Assembly: GCA_965223825.1 (NCBI GenBank)
Contig: OZ245018.1
Coordinates: forward strand, 1,922,001-1,986,000
Length of the DNA stretch: 64,000 nt
From: CAJXQU01 sp965223825
GTDB lineage: Bacteria > Pseudomonadota > Gammaproteobacteria > CAJXQU01
Direction of reading: 5' to 3'
The number at the start of each line of letters is the position of its first letter. The first letter of the stretch is position 1. Below, piece by piece: positions 42,288-52,196 of this stretch. The notes under the pieces are model-generated. The model was not told the origin of the DNA. It made no database searches and worked only from the letters and a program-made list of their open reading frames with translations. A program made the translations under genes and the position numbers.

Positions 42288-43604
42288 TTAATCGAACTGT
42301 TCTTCTTCTGTAGAACCTGTCAGTGCCGTTACTGATGAAGCTCCACCTTGGATAACAGTCGTTACGTCATCGAAGTAGCCTGCGCCAACTTCTTGTTGAT
42401 GCGATACGAATGTGTATCCGCGCTCACGAGCTGCAAATTCTGGCTCTTGAACCATTTCAGTGTAGTGTTTCATGCCTTCGCCACGCGCATAGTTATATGC
42501 GAAGTCGAAAGTGCGGTACCAGTTAGTGTGGATACCCGCCAGTGTGATGAACTGGAATTTGTAGCCGAGCTCGGACAAGTCATCTTGGAAGCTGGCGATT
42601 TGTTTGTCGTCCAGGTTTTTCTTCCAGTTGAACGATGGTGAGCAGTTGTAAGCCAACAGCTGTCCTGGGCATTCTGCTTGAACCGCTTGTGCGAATTCAC
42701 GTGCAAAACCGATATCAGGAGTACCTGTTTCACACCATACCAAGTCAGCATATGGCGCGTAAGCAATACCACGGCTGATCGCTTGTTCCAGACCGTTTTT
42801 CACACGGTAGAAACCTTCTTGAGTACGCTCACCAGTTAAGAATGGCTTGTCGTTTTCATCGAAGTCACTTGTCACTAAGTTTGCAGCTTCTGCGTCAGTA
42901 CGTGCTAAGACGATTGTTGGTACGCCCATAACGTCAGATGCTAAACGTGCTGCCAACAGTTTTTGAACCGCTTCTTGTGTAGGAACAAGAACTTTACCGC
43001 CCATGTGACCACATTTTTTAACAGCCGCTAACTGATCTTCAAAGTGAGCGCCTGCTGCACCGTTAGCGATCATGTTTTTCATGAGTTCGTATGCGTTAAG
43101 AACGCCACCGAAACCGGCTTCTGCATCTGCAACGATTGGTAAGAAGAAGTCGATTGCGTCTTTTTCTTCAACTTTGCCGTCTGCAAGGTTTTTCCATTGG
43201 ATCTCATCAGCACGTCGGAACGTGTTGTTGATACGACGAACCATTGTAGGAACTGAGTCGTATGCGTACAGAGATTGATCCGGATACATTGTTTCAGAGC
43301 TATTGCCGTCAGCAGCAACCTGCCAACCTGACAGATAAACAGCTTCAAGACCAGCTTTAGCTTGCTGCATTGCTTGACCAGCAGTGATCGCACCGAAAGC
43401 GTTTACATAACCTTTGTTTGCGCTACCGTTGACTTTGTCCCACAGTACTTCCGCACCACGTTTTGCCAGTGTGTACTCTGGTTGAACACTACCGCGCAGA
43501 CGTACGACGTCTTCAGCACTGTATCCACGTTTAACATTTGCCCAACGTGGGTTTTCTGCCCAGTCCTTTTCTAACTGTTTGATTTGCTCTTCTCTAGAAG
43601 CCAT
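42288..43604 (-). CDS. aceA: Isocitrate lyase
   Basis: 438 residues, the length of E. coli AceA. Diagnostic blocks: NAFGAITAGQAMQQAKAGLE, AVYLSGWQVAADGN, FLPIVADAEAGFGGVLNAYE and HFEDQLAAVKKCGHMGGKVL containing the catalytic Cys in KKCGHMGGK; then YNCSPSFNWKKNLDD. It splits isocitrate into glyoxylate and succinate, the first step of the glyoxylate shunt, allowing growth on acetate, fatty acids, or ethanol oxidised by the dehydrogenase upstream in this window. Malate synthase is not here. It has its own terminator and is monocistronic. Confidence 0.96.
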   Translation of the reverse strand: MASREEQIKQLEKDWAENPRWANVKRGYSAEDVVRLRGSVQPEYTLAKRGAEVLWDKVNGSANKGYVNAFGAITAGQAMQQAKAGLEAVYLSGWQVAADGNSSETMYPDQSLYAYDSVPTMVRRINNTFRRADEIQWKNLADGKVEEKDAIDFFLPIVADAEAGFGGVLNAYELMKNMIANGAAGAHFEDQLAAVKKCGHMGGKVLVPTQEAVQKLLAARLASDVMGVPTIVLARTDAEAANLVTSDFDENDKPFLTGERTQEGFYRVKNGLEQAISRGIAYAPYADLVWCETGTPDIGFAREFAQAVQAECPGQLLAYNCSPSFNWKKNLDDKQIASFQDDLSELGYKFQFITLAGIHTNWYRTFDFAYNYARGEGMKHYTEMVQEPEFAARERGYTFVSHQQEVGAGYFDDVTTVIQGGASSVTALTGSTEEEQFD

Positions 43605-43894
43605 ATTGATTCTTTCCTCTATCCGGATGACAATAAAATTTAAACTTTTACCCGCCTGCGTTATCTACTCAATTGGGCGGTTGGTACTTCAGATAATATA
43701 ACTCCTTGTTTTATCTGAAACCATCCCCGATTTAGAGTAATTCAGGGTTTAAGACCATGGGTCTAGCAATAATAGCAGATGCCTGAATAATCGGGCGCTA
43801 AACTCTACGCCGCACTGCATCATTTGTCAAATAAAGGTATAATTTCTTCCCACTATTCATATCTTTACACCACAGCCGATACATAATTTTAAGA

Positions 43895-44215
43895 ATGTCT
43901 AATCAACCAGAATTTGAAGATGGTGCTGGGCTTGAGGTACAGGAAGCAAAACCTGAACTTGAAGAACCAGCTCAATATAAAGTCGTTTTGCTGAATGACG
44001 ATTTCACGCCAATGGACTTTGTTGTAAATGTCCTTGAAGTTTTTTTTCAAAAGAATCGACAGGAAGCAACGCGAATAATGTTAGAAATACACACTCAAGG
44101 AAAAGGAATTTGCGGCACTTTTAGCTACGAAGTGGCTGAGACAAAAGTAGCGCAAGTTAATGACTATGCAAGAGAAAATCAACACCCTTTACTATGTACT
44201 CTCGAAAAAGCTTGA
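43895..44215 (+). CDS. clpS: ClpS adaptor protein
   Basis: 106 residues. A flexible acidic N-terminus (about 25 residues) precedes the ClpS core YKVVLLNDDFTPMDFVVNVL, the helix IMLEIHTQGKGICGTFSYEV and AETKVAQVNDYARENQHPL. The pocket residues for N-end-rule degrons (Asn-Asp-Asp, Met, His) are present. It delivers substrates to ClpAP, and the clpA gene follows 106 bases downstream, the usual order. Confidence 0.96.
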   Translation: MSNQPEFEDGAGLEVQEAKPELEEPAQYKVVLLNDDFTPMDFVVNVLEVFFQKNRQEATRIMLEIHTQGKGICGTFSYEVAETKVAQVNDYARENQHPLLCTLEKA

Positions 44216-44321
44216 AACCTATCACAGTGTCAGAGAAGATACAGTGTAAAGGAAACCAACGAATTAGCCGTTACTTACAACGAAGGGAATCAATTGGCTG
44301 TTCAACAAATGGAGTGGTCTT

Positions 44322-46613
44322 GTGCTGAACAAAGAACTGGAACAATCATTAAACCTCGCGTTCAAGGAAGCGCGCGAGAAACGTCATGAGTTTATGACGG
44401 TAGAGCATTTATTGCTCGCCTTACTCGACAACCCATCTTCTTCACGCGTACTACGTGCTTGTGGTGTCAAAATTGACGAGCTACGAGAAGAGCTGGAAAA
44501 ATTGGTCAACGAAAACGCCGTTTTATTACCAGAAGGTGATGAACGCGACACCCAGCCAACACTGGGCTTTCAGCGAGTTTTACAACGCGCTGTTTTTCAT
44601 GTCCAATCTTCAGGTAAGAAAGAAGTGTCAGGTGCGAATGTCCTGATCGCAATCTTTGGTGAACGCGAATCCCGCGCCGTTTACCTCTTAAATAAACAAA
44701 ACATCACACGCCTCGACGTGGTGAATTACATCTCACATGGCATCACAAAAACGCCAAGAGATGAATCATCCACAGATGAAACGATGGATTCAGCATCACC
44801 GTCTATGGATCAGGCTAGCCCTGCCCCAGAGCAGTCAGACAATCCATTGGATAATTACACCACGAACCTGAATGAACAAGCGCTAATCGGCAAAATCGAT
44901 CCTTTAATAGGCCGAAGCCATGAGGTGGAGCGAACGATTCAAATTCTGTGTCGGCGTCGCAAAAACAACCCACTACTCGTTGGAGAAGCTGGTGTGGGTA
45001 AAACCGCTATAGCAGAAGGTTTAGCGAAACATATTGTTGAAGGCAACGTACCTGAAGTACTTATGGACAGCACGATCTATTCATTGGATCTAGGTGCTCT
45101 GCTTGCTGGTACAAAATATCGCGGCGATTTCGAGAAACGTTTAAAAAGTGTTCTCGCGCATCTTAAGAAAACACCGGGTTCTGTTCTCTTCATTGATGAA
45201 ATTCATACCATTATTGGAGCCGGCGCTGCATCTGGTGGTGTTATGGATGCCTCAAACCTGATCAAACCAATGCTTGCCTCTGGCGAAATGAAATGTATCG
45301 GTTCGACGACGTATCAAGAGTATCGTGGAATTTTTGAAAAAGACCGTGCCCTTGCACGACGTTTTCAAAAAATCGATGTGACTGAACCTAGCGTGGATGA
45401 AACCTATGAAATCCTCAAAGGGTTAAAGTCACGATTTGAAGATCATCATGAGATTTCATATACCGATCAAGCGTTAAAAGCCGCGGCAGAACTGACTGAA
45501 CGTTATATTAATGATCGTCATCTTCCGGACAAAGCGATTGACATCATCGACGAGGCAGGTGCAAGCCAACGACTGTTACCGGATGATCAACGCAAAGCGA
45601 TCATAGATGTAAAAGATATTGAAGACATGATCGCTAAAATCGCGCGAATTCCAACTAAAACCGTTTCATCGTCAGATAAAGACGTCCTCAAAAACCTTGA
45701 GCGCGATCTGAAAATGGTTGTGTTCGGTCAAGATGAAGCCATTCAAACATTATCTGCTGCAATTAAAATGTCACGCTCTGGCCTTGGTCGAGATGACAAA
45801 CCAATTGGTTCTTTCCTGTTCGCCGGTCCAACGGGTGTGGGTAAAACAGAAGTTAGCAAACAGCTTGCTCAAATTATGGGGATTGAATTAGTTCGGTTTG
45901 ACATGTCTGAGTACATGGAGAGGCATACCGTCTCTCGCCTGATCGGCGCACCACCAGGATATGTTGGTTTTGATCAAGGTGGCTTATTGACTGAAGCGAT
46001 TAATAAGCAGCCGCATGCAATTTTACTGCTAGACGAAATTGAAAAAGCACATCCCGATGTGTTCAATTTGCTCTTGCAAGTCATGGATCACGGCAAGCTA
46101 ACAGATACTAATGGTCGGGAAACTGATTTCCGTAATGTGATCATCATCATGACGACCAATGCAGGCGCGGATCGTTTAAATCGCACATCCATTGGTTTCA
46201 CAACACAAGTTGAATCGTCGGATGCAATGGAAGATATTAAACGTATCTTCACACCAGAATTCCGTAATCGTTTGGATTCTATCGTCCACTTCGGTGGTTT
46301 GGCGCTTGAAACCATCATTCACGTTGTGGACAAGTTCATCGTCGATCTGGAATTCCAGCTTGATAAGAAGAAGGTCACGTTAGTTGTCGATGATAGCGCT
46401 CGTCAATGGCTTGCCATTCACGGCCATGATCCACTCATGGGTGCGCGGCCGATGAATCGCTTGATTCAGGACAAAATCCGTCGCCCGCTCGCTGAAGAGT
46501 TATTGTTCGGCAAGTTGGAGAATGGAGGCTTGGTTCGAATAACAACCAAAGATGAAGAACTGGATATTGAGATCAGCGTGCTAGATCGGGAAGAAACAGA
46601 AGAAGCTTCCTGA
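44322..46613 (+). CDS. clpA: ClpA ATPase/unfoldase of ClpAP
   Basis: 763 residues, GTG start with GGAGTGG upstream. Clp N-domain (ELEQSLNLAFKEAREKRHEF) followed by a linker rich in Ser/Asp at about 150-180. AAA1 has Walker A LLVGEAGVGKTAIAEGLAKH and AAA2 has SFLFAGPTGVGKTEVSKQLA. The ClpP-binding IGF-type loop is seen as TSIGFTTQVE. With ClpS it unfolds N-end-rule and other substrates into ClpP, which is not encoded here. Length and domain order match E. coli ClpA. Confidence 0.96.
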   Translation: MLNKELEQSLNLAFKEAREKRHEFMTVEHLLLALLDNPSSSRVLRACGVKIDELREELEKLVNENAVLLPEGDERDTQPTLGFQRVLQRAVFHVQSSGKKEVSGANVLIAIFGERESRAVYLLNKQNITRLDVVNYISHGITKTPRDESSTDETMDSASPSMDQASPAPEQSDNPLDNYTTNLNEQALIGKIDPLIGRSHEVERTIQILCRRRKNNPLLVGEAGVGKTAIAEGLAKHIVEGNVPEVLMDSTIYSLDLGALLAGTKYRGDFEKRLKSVLAHLKKTPGSVLFIDEIHTIIGAGAASGGVMDASNLIKPMLASGEMKCIGSTTYQEYRGIFEKDRALARRFQKIDVTEPSVDETYEILKGLKSRFEDHHEISYTDQALKAAAELTERYINDRHLPDKAIDIIDEAGASQRLLPDDQRKAIIDVKDIEDMIAKIARIPTKTVSSSDKDVLKNLERDLKMVVFGQDEAIQTLSAAIKMSRSGLGRDDKPIGSFLFAGPTGVGKTEVSKQLAQIMGIELVRFDMSEYMERHTVSRLIGAPPGYVGFDQGGLLTEAINKQPHAILLLDEIEKAHPDVFNLLLQVMDHGKLTDTNGRETDFRNVIIIMTTNAGADRLNRTSIGFTTQVESSDAMEDIKRIFTPEFRNRLDSIVHFGGLALETIIHVVDKFIVDLEFQLDKKKVTLVVDDSARQWLAIHGHDPLMGARPMNRLIQDKIRRPLAEELLFGKLENGGLVRITTKDEELDIEISVLDREETEEAS

Positions 46614-46640
46614 TAAAAAATAGACTTGAGTCGTTAAATT

Positions 46641-46679
46641 AAAACGCCCGCTCTTTTTTGAAGACCGGGCGTTTTTTTA
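46641..46679. terminator. Bidirectional terminator between clpA and argA
   Basis: AAAACGCCCG-CTCTTTTTTGAAGAC-CGGGCGTTTTTTT: an 8-bp GC-rich stem with flanking A- and T-runs in the short gap between two convergent genes (clpA stop 46613, argA stop 46690). It can serve both directions. Confidence 0.9.
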
Positions 46680-46689
46680 TACTTATCGT

Positions 46690-47997
46690 TTAAAGTGTTT
46701 TGAAAAAAACTTTTGAATTTCGCTGGAAGTTATACAAGGTCTGCCGCTCTGAGGGTAAATCTTCGATCAGCCCTTCCACAAAGCCTTGTTCAATAAACCA
46801 ATGCGCAGTCTGTGTCGTCAAAACAAATAGTTTCGATAACCCAAAACGTTTGGCTTCTTTTTCAATGGCATTGAATAACAATTCACCTCGTCCATGATTC
46901 CGGTAATCATGCCGTATGGCGAGGCAAGACAACTCAGCCACTTGTTCATTTTCATGTAGATAAAGTGCAATACAACCAATGATTGCATTATCACGCACCA
47001 TCACGGTGAAATGATGAACTTCCATCTCGAGTTTTTCCCGTGAGCGTTTAACTAAAATCCCCTTCTGTTCCATTGGAATGATCAGTTCTAAAATACCACC
47101 GATATCTTCAATTGTTGCTTTTCTAATCTCATCAAAAGGAGCTGCGCTGAGCATCGTACCAACACCATCTCGTGAAAAAAGCTCTAGTAAAACACCACCA
47201 TTCACCAAACGATTAATCATGTGCACGCGTTGCACACCGTTTTGACTTGCGGCCAATGCACACAGTAACTCTGTTTGTGCGCCAGGCTCTTCAACCAACC
47301 GCTGTTCAACCACATCCGGCGTCATTTCGCGCAATAGTTGGCCATTTTGATCTAATCCTAGCTCACCCTCGGTTAGCATCACGAGCTTATGTGCACCGAG
47401 CGCAACCGATACCGATGCCGCCACATCAAAAGCGCTGAGATTAAACACCTCTCCTGTTGGTGAATACCCGATCGGAGAAACCAAGACAATTTCACCGCTG
47501 TCGAGACGCTGATTGATTGATTGGGTGGAAATGCGTCTAACCTCTCCGGTATGACAAAAATCAATTCCGTCTCGAATACCTAAAGGACGCGCCGTGACGA
47601 AATTTCCTGACGCGACACGAATTTGCGCTCCGCCCATTGGCGAATTAACAAGTCCTGTCGAAAACAGCGCCTCAATTTCAACGCGGCATGCGCCTACGGC
47701 CCTTTTAACGCTCGCGAGCGATTCTGCATCAGTGATTCGAAGACCCAACGCATATCGTGGTGTTAGCCCATCACGTTCCATTTCTTGCTCAATTTGCGGA
47801 CGAATACCATGAACCACTACTAATCGAATGCCGAGGCTAGATAGCAAAGCGAGATCGTGAATAAGCGCAGAAAAGTTGCTTGAAGTAAGTGCTTCGCCAC
47901 CGAAATAAACGACGAACGTACTTCCCCTATGTTGATGAATATAGGGTGAGGCGGCACGAAACCAGTCTACAAATTGGCTGTCATCGTTCATTGTCAT
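46690..47997 (-). CDS. argA: N-acetylglutamate synthase
   Basis: 435 residues, the classic ArgA fusion. An N-terminal amino-acid-kinase-like domain begins FVVYFGGEALTSSNFSALIH and continues RLVVVHGIRPQIEQEM and VLVSPIGYSPTGEVFNLSAF. A C-terminal GNAT acetyltransferase domain has LSCLAIRHDYRNHGRGELLF (acetyl-CoA loop RNHGRG) and FVLTTQTAHWFIEQGF. It starts arginine synthesis by acetylating glutamate and is normally inhibited by arginine through the kinase-like domain. The start overlaps the argE stop by 17 bases. Confidence 0.95.
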   Translation of the reverse strand: MTMNDDSQFVDWFRAASPYIHQHRGSTFVVYFGGEALTSSNFSALIHDLALLSSLGIRLVVVHGIRPQIEQEMERDGLTPRYALGLRITDAESLASVKRAVGACRVEIEALFSTGLVNSPMGGAQIRVASGNFVTARPLGIRDGIDFCHTGEVRRISTQSINQRLDSGEIVLVSPIGYSPTGEVFNLSAFDVAASVSVALGAHKLVMLTEGELGLDQNGQLLREMTPDVVEQRLVEEPGAQTELLCALAASQNGVQRVHMINRLVNGGVLLELFSRDGVGTMLSAAPFDEIRKATIEDIGGILELIIPMEQKGILVKRSREKLEMEVHHFTVMVRDNAIIGCIALYLHENEQVAELSCLAIRHDYRNHGRGELLFNAIEKEAKRFGLSKLFVLTTQTAHWFIEQGFVEGLIEDLPSERQTLYNFQRNSKVFFKTL

Positions 47998-49162
47998 TAA
48001 TACAAAATTCGTGAATTAAATTTTCCAAAATTCGGATCGTCGGTGTTAAGCGATCAAGCGCAACATATTCATCGGGCTGATGCGCCTGAGCAATATCACC
48101 AGCGCCTAGAATAATCGTATCAATCCCTAACGCATCTAAAAACGGCCCTTCTGTGGCAAACGCAACGGAACCCGCCTTGCGTTGGCTGAATTGTTCAGAT
48201 GCCGTCACAATTCGTGAACTGGCTGGCGTGGCCATCGGTGGAATTGCTTCTGTCAACGTGCACAACTTGTATGTTAACCCAGAATCTAAGAGAGCGTTAG
48301 CAACCTGTTGATTTATATCGGCTCGTACCTGATCAACATTCATCCCAGGTAAAAGACGTAGATCAATTTGCAACTCACATTCACCGCAGATCCGGTTCGG
48401 ATTATCGCCGCCGTGAATGTGGCCTAGATTCATAGTTGGTGTCGCTACTTCAAACAATGCATGCTGGTATTGTTGCTGGATCTGATCGCGCCAGTTTAAT
48501 AACGATCCGATCACACGGTGCATACCCTCCATCGCATTATTGCCATAGGCAGGATTACTCGAATGCCCAGACTGACCAAAGACCGTGATTGACTCCATCA
48601 TCACGCCTTTGTGCATTCGGATCGGTGTGAGTCCTGTAGGTTCGCCGATCACGGCATATTTCGCACGAATGTTCCCCTGTTCAACCAACAACCGCGCACC
48701 AGACATCGTACTTTCTTCGTCTGCAGTTGCTAGGATGATCAGCGGTTTGGTTAATTCCTTTCCGGCAAAGGCTTGCAGTGCGGCTATCACCAGCGGGAAA
48801 AAACCTTTCATGTCAGACGTACCCAAACCGTACAATCGATCATCACGCTGGGATAACGTAAATGGATCACTATTCCACCGAGCATCGTCATACGGCACAG
48901 TATCGGTATGACCGGCCAAAATTAGACCATCGTCGCCCTCACCTAGTCGCGCGATCAAGTTGTACTTGTCTGGTGACGATGTTACTAATTGTTTTTCGAT
49001 CGCAAAACCCAGCTCGCTAAACCAACTTGCAAGAAGATCGATCACCGTTTCGTTACCCATGTCGAATGCAGGGTTCACACTGCTTACCGAAGGGGCTTCG
49101 ATCAAACGAGCATACATCTCTGTTAGATCAGGTAATTGAAAGCTTGCGTTAATCAAGGTCAT
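47981..49162 (-). CDS. argE: Acetylornithine deacetylase
   Basis: 393 residues, M20 metallopeptidase family. Metal ligands are visible: His in LAGHTDTVPYDDARW, bridging Asp in GLGTSDMKGFFPLV, Glu pair in ATADEESTMSGARLL, Asp/Glu in GEPTGLTP, and His near the end in GDIAQAHQPDEY. Length agrees with ArgE. It releases ornithine from N-acetylornithine, and translational overlap with argA couples the first and fifth steps of the pathway. The presence of argE rather than argJ recycling fits a linear pathway needing full ArgA activity. Confidence 0.93.
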   Translation of the reverse strand: MTLINASFQLPDLTEMYARLIEAPSVSSVNPAFDMGNETVIDLLASWFSELGFAIEKQLVTSSPDKYNLIARLGEGDDGLILAGHTDTVPYDDARWNSDPFTLSQRDDRLYGLGTSDMKGFFPLVIAALQAFAGKELTKPLIILATADEESTMSGARLLVEQGNIRAKYAVIGEPTGLTPIRMHKGVMMESITVFGQSGHSSNPAYGNNAMEGMHRVIGSLLNWRDQIQQQYQHALFEVATPTMNLGHIHGGDNPNRICGECELQIDLRLLPGMNVDQVRADINQQVANALLDSGLTYKLCTLTEAIPPMATPASSRIVTASEQFSQRKAGSVAFATEGPFLDALGIDTIILGAGDIAQAHQPDEYVALDRLTPTIRILENLIHEFCINDNER

Positions 49163-49240
49163 CGTCGCTATTTATGTCTCTTAAATTTTGTCAGGTTGTT
49201 CTTTTCTTATTCTAGGCAACAGCTTGAACTATCTTCTCAA

Positions 49241-49900
49241 TTATTGCGCCTTTTCCGCTTCTAAAGCGGGAGAAGGAACAGGTGCTTTTATCGAAGATAA
49301 ATTTGCCGCCATGTCGGTCACCATCGCTGTTAATGCAGCACTCATCGCTGCTGTTAAAGATGTATAACCAGTCCCTGAGATCGCTTCTTTGTGTTTTTTA
49401 TATCCTTCAGACACCACAATATTAGTTCGCTCGTTGATCAACACCCAACGCATTTCCGCATCCAACGTATCTCCGAGTATTCCGTCAAATTGCAGTACCG
49501 TTATCACCATTCGATAGTCCATCGCACCGAATGCATTCCAAGGATAAGGGTATAAAGACAACTGCGGATGCGCTTTCGACAAGCCTTGAGTAATCTCGCG
49601 GATCATCGCGTCATTTAAGGGCTCAGCCCATTGATCAAACTCGGCAAGCTGTAACTGATTTTGCGAATCACGAGTGACAATCTGTAAACGATCAAGATAT
49701 TTCGGTAATGATAACGGTCCAATTCCGACACGAACGCGTGCCTGTGAGGCACCAGTTGTCGCAGCCGAGACTTCACTTGGCGTCACATGTAATGTGTAAA
49801 ATCGCGCTGGTTGTGTGGTGGCGCAGGCTGTTAGAAGCAGCATGAAAATACTGGTAAAACAGAAAACTTTCGCTCGATCACGTTGTGAATGTTTCGTCAT
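49241..49900 (-). CDS. pqiC: PqiC-like outer-membrane lipoprotein
   Basis: 219 residues with signal and lipobox (CFTSIFMLLLTACA, Cys26). ABC-transport auxiliary lipoprotein pattern: RFYTLHVTPSEVSAATTGAS, GIGPLSLPKYLDRLQIVTRD and EFDQWAEPLNDAMIREITQG. It is 6 bases from pqiB. In E. coli, PqiC holds the outer-membrane end of the PqiB needle. Confidence 0.9.
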   Translation of the reverse strand: MTKHSQRDRAKVFCFTSIFMLLLTACATTQPARFYTLHVTPSEVSAATTGASQARVRVGIGPLSLPKYLDRLQIVTRDSQNQLQLAEFDQWAEPLNDAMIREITQGLSKAHPQLSLYPYPWNAFGAMDYRMVITVLQFDGILGDTLDAEMRWVLINERTNIVVSEGYKKHKEAISGTGYTSLTAAMSAALTAMVTDMAANLSSIKAPVPSPALEAEKAQ

Positions 49901-49906
49901 AATTTA

Positions 49907-51583
49907 TTAATCCGTTTTACCTCTAATAAGAGAGTCTGGGTTGCGCTGTAAATAGTTCGCCAGCTCACGCATTGATCGCGCCGCGTCAGAGAGCTCGATC
50001 AGGGCTTTTTGTAATTCGTATTGAAGGGTGGAACCCGGCTCAAATGTGCTGAATGCATTACTCGCACTTTTCATCGTGCCATCAGCAGAGGTCATCGTGT
50101 CGTTAAACTGCGTAAAGGCTGAATCAACTGTAGACAACGCCTTGTTGGCCGATCGCAATGTTGTCGAGAGTCGCTGATCAACTGACGATAAGGTTTGCGA
50201 TGCCGTATCCAACGTTGTCGTCGCCGCATCAGTCGCGTCCTTCACCCCTTTTAAGGCACTGACCAACTCACCAGAAATCTGATCAAGCGGCATGTTTGAG
50301 AGTTTATCCATAAGTGCCTTGGCGGTATCAGCAAACTGATCCAGTGTTGGCGGAATGGTGGGTAATTCCATTTTACCTGCTGCATCTTCACGCATCACAA
50401 GCGACTCAGTCGGATAAAAGTCTAGCGCCACGAAAAGTTGTCCTGTGATCAAACTGCCGGTTTGCAATTGTGCTCGCAAGCCGTCACGAATGAGATGATC
50501 AATAAATTGTCGATCCGTCGCTTCGTCGCTTGTGCTCGACTGTCCGAGCCTTTCTGGTTCAAGTACAACACTCACAGGAATACGCACATCATTCGTTTTT
50601 TCATCTATTTCCAGATCAATTCGCGCGACCTTCCCTACAGGGATCCCTCGCAGCTCAACTGGCGCCCCCACTTTTAAACCGCGAATCGAGCCTTCAAAAT
50701 GTAAAGTGTAAGCCAGAGTACGGGTGTAACTCAGTTGCGTTGTATGCGTCAGTGAATCGTATAAACGAAATACTGATCCTGGCTGACTCATTTCACTGCG
50801 TTCAAGATTATCTGGCACTTTGAAAGAAATGCCACCACTCAATAATGAAACAAACGGTCCTGTACGCAGATTAAAGCCTTGCGCACCGGCTTCCAGACTT
50901 ATCCCGCTATCAATCCAAAACTGTGTACCATTTCGAACAAACTGATGATACGGCGCACGAATAAAGATCGGCAACGTCACATTTCGTCCGTCTTCCGATA
51001 ATGATCGTTCCAACACTTTACCGACTTGTTCACCGTGAAAGTGAATCGGTGCGCCCGCACCGATATAACGCACATCGTCACTTTTCAACACATAACGACG
51101 GCCCTCCACCTCACTCGTTAAGGCAGGTGGTGTTTCCAAACCGACAAATTCATCGCGCTCCTCACCTTGCCCTGGCTCAACTTCGATATACGGACCTGTC
51201 AGCAACGTTGATAAACCACTCACGCCGCCCAATCCCACTTGAGGACGCACAACCCAAAAACGCGTGCTTTCTTTAAAAAAATCCTCAGTGCCTTTGTTCA
51301 TTTGCGCGACAATACGAATGGTTTTTAGATCGCTATTAATCACGATATTTTTCACACGGCCTATTTCAACATCACGAAATTTGAAGCGCGTTTTTTCAAC
51401 ATTCAAGCCTTCTGCAGTATTAAAATTTATCGTAATTTCAGGCCCTTTATCGATAATTGATTTGTAGATCATCCATGTGCTTACCACCAATGCAATAATC
51501 GGCAATAACCAGACGATTGAAGGCCCTCGACGTTTTTTAATCGCCGCGTTTGCTGCAGGTTGAACGGGGTTATTTTCGGTCAC
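49907..51583 (-). CDS. pqiB: PqiB-like MCE protein for envelope lipid transport
   Basis: 558 residues. One N-terminal helix (IVWLLPIIALVVSTWMIY) and three MCE domains: GPEITINFNTAEGLNVEKTR, DVRYIGAGAPIHFHGEQVGK and FEGSIRGLKVGAPVELRGIP. A long C-terminal coiled coil of Ser/Thr-rich heptads (about residues 420-540) follows. In E. coli such proteins stack as a hexameric tube that links the inner membrane with PqiC at the outer membrane and carries lipids. The start overlaps the second pqiA gene by 14 bases. Confidence 0.93.
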   Translation of the reverse strand: MTENNPVQPAANAAIKKRRGPSIVWLLPIIALVVSTWMIYKSIIDKGPEITINFNTAEGLNVEKTRFKFRDVEIGRVKNIVINSDLKTIRIVAQMNKGTEDFFKESTRFWVVRPQVGLGGVSGLSTLLTGPYIEVEPGQGEERDEFVGLETPPALTSEVEGRRYVLKSDDVRYIGAGAPIHFHGEQVGKVLERSLSEDGRNVTLPIFIRAPYHQFVRNGTQFWIDSGISLEAGAQGFNLRTGPFVSLLSGGISFKVPDNLERSEMSQPGSVFRLYDSLTHTTQLSYTRTLAYTLHFEGSIRGLKVGAPVELRGIPVGKVARIDLEIDEKTNDVRIPVSVVLEPERLGQSSTSDEATDRQFIDHLIRDGLRAQLQTGSLITGQLFVALDFYPTESLVMREDAAGKMELPTIPPTLDQFADTAKALMDKLSNMPLDQISGELVSALKGVKDATDAATTTLDTASQTLSSVDQRLSTTLRSANKALSTVDSAFTQFNDTMTSADGTMKSASNAFSTFEPGSTLQYELQKALIELSDAARSMRELANYLQRNPDSLIRGKTD

Positions 51584-52196
51584 TCAACTTCTCCTGTACA
51601 TCCCAGATCCGACGTGGATCAAACGCATTTGCCGCTAACATGGTAAACACGACAACTAACGCAAATGATGTCGCCGCTGGCCCCGCGATCACACGGGCAA
51701 GCTCGCCTAAATCCACTAGGGCGACAAGGATTGCGATCATAAAAATATCTAGCATTGACCAGCGACCAACAAAAGCAATCACACGATAAACTTTCGTCCA
51801 ATAACGCGCATCGGCGGGGAGCTGAAAATACACGATACTCATTAAGGCAATCAGCCCAACCAACTTCAATAATGGTACGAGTATACTCGCGACCAAGACG
51901 AGTATTGCGATCGGGATCATCCCTTCGTGCATCAACGCAATGATGCCACCGGCGATCGTGTGCGTCTCTTCCTGTGCTAAGTTACTCACCGACATGATTG
52001 GAAATAAATTTGCCGGAATATAAAAAATAATACTGGTTAATACCAACATCGCCGTCGTTCGCAAACCGCCGGATTTACGCTGGTGTAACTCACTGTGACA
52101 ACGTGGGCAACGTGAATCTTCCGTATTATGTGCAGACAACAAACCGCAATCATGGCAACGTAATAAATTCTGAGAATGCGCGGTTTCAAACGTCAT
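51570..52196 (-). CDS. pqiA: PqiA-like membrane protein, second half
   Basis: 208 residues from ATG 52196, chosen because it gives an ATGA overlap with the upstream pqiA gene; the longer frame begins at 52235 inside it. It has a zinc-ribbon start (LLRCHDCGLLSAHN, SRCPRCHSELHQRK) and four helices with LVLTSIIFYIPANLFPIMSV, MHEGMIPIAILVLVASILVP and RVIAFVGRWSMLDIFMIAIL. E. coli PqiA is a fusion of two such domains; here they are separate genes. Confidence 0.9.
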   Translation of the reverse strand: MTFETAHSQNLLRCHDCGLLSAHNTEDSRCPRCHSELHQRKSGGLRTTAMLVLTSIIFYIPANLFPIMSVSNLAQEETHTIAGGIIALMHEGMIPIAILVLVASILVPLLKLVGLIALMSIVYFQLPADARYWTKVYRVIAFVGRWSMLDIFMIAILVALVDLGELARVIAGPAATSFALVVVFTMLAANAFDPRRIWDVQEKLSDRK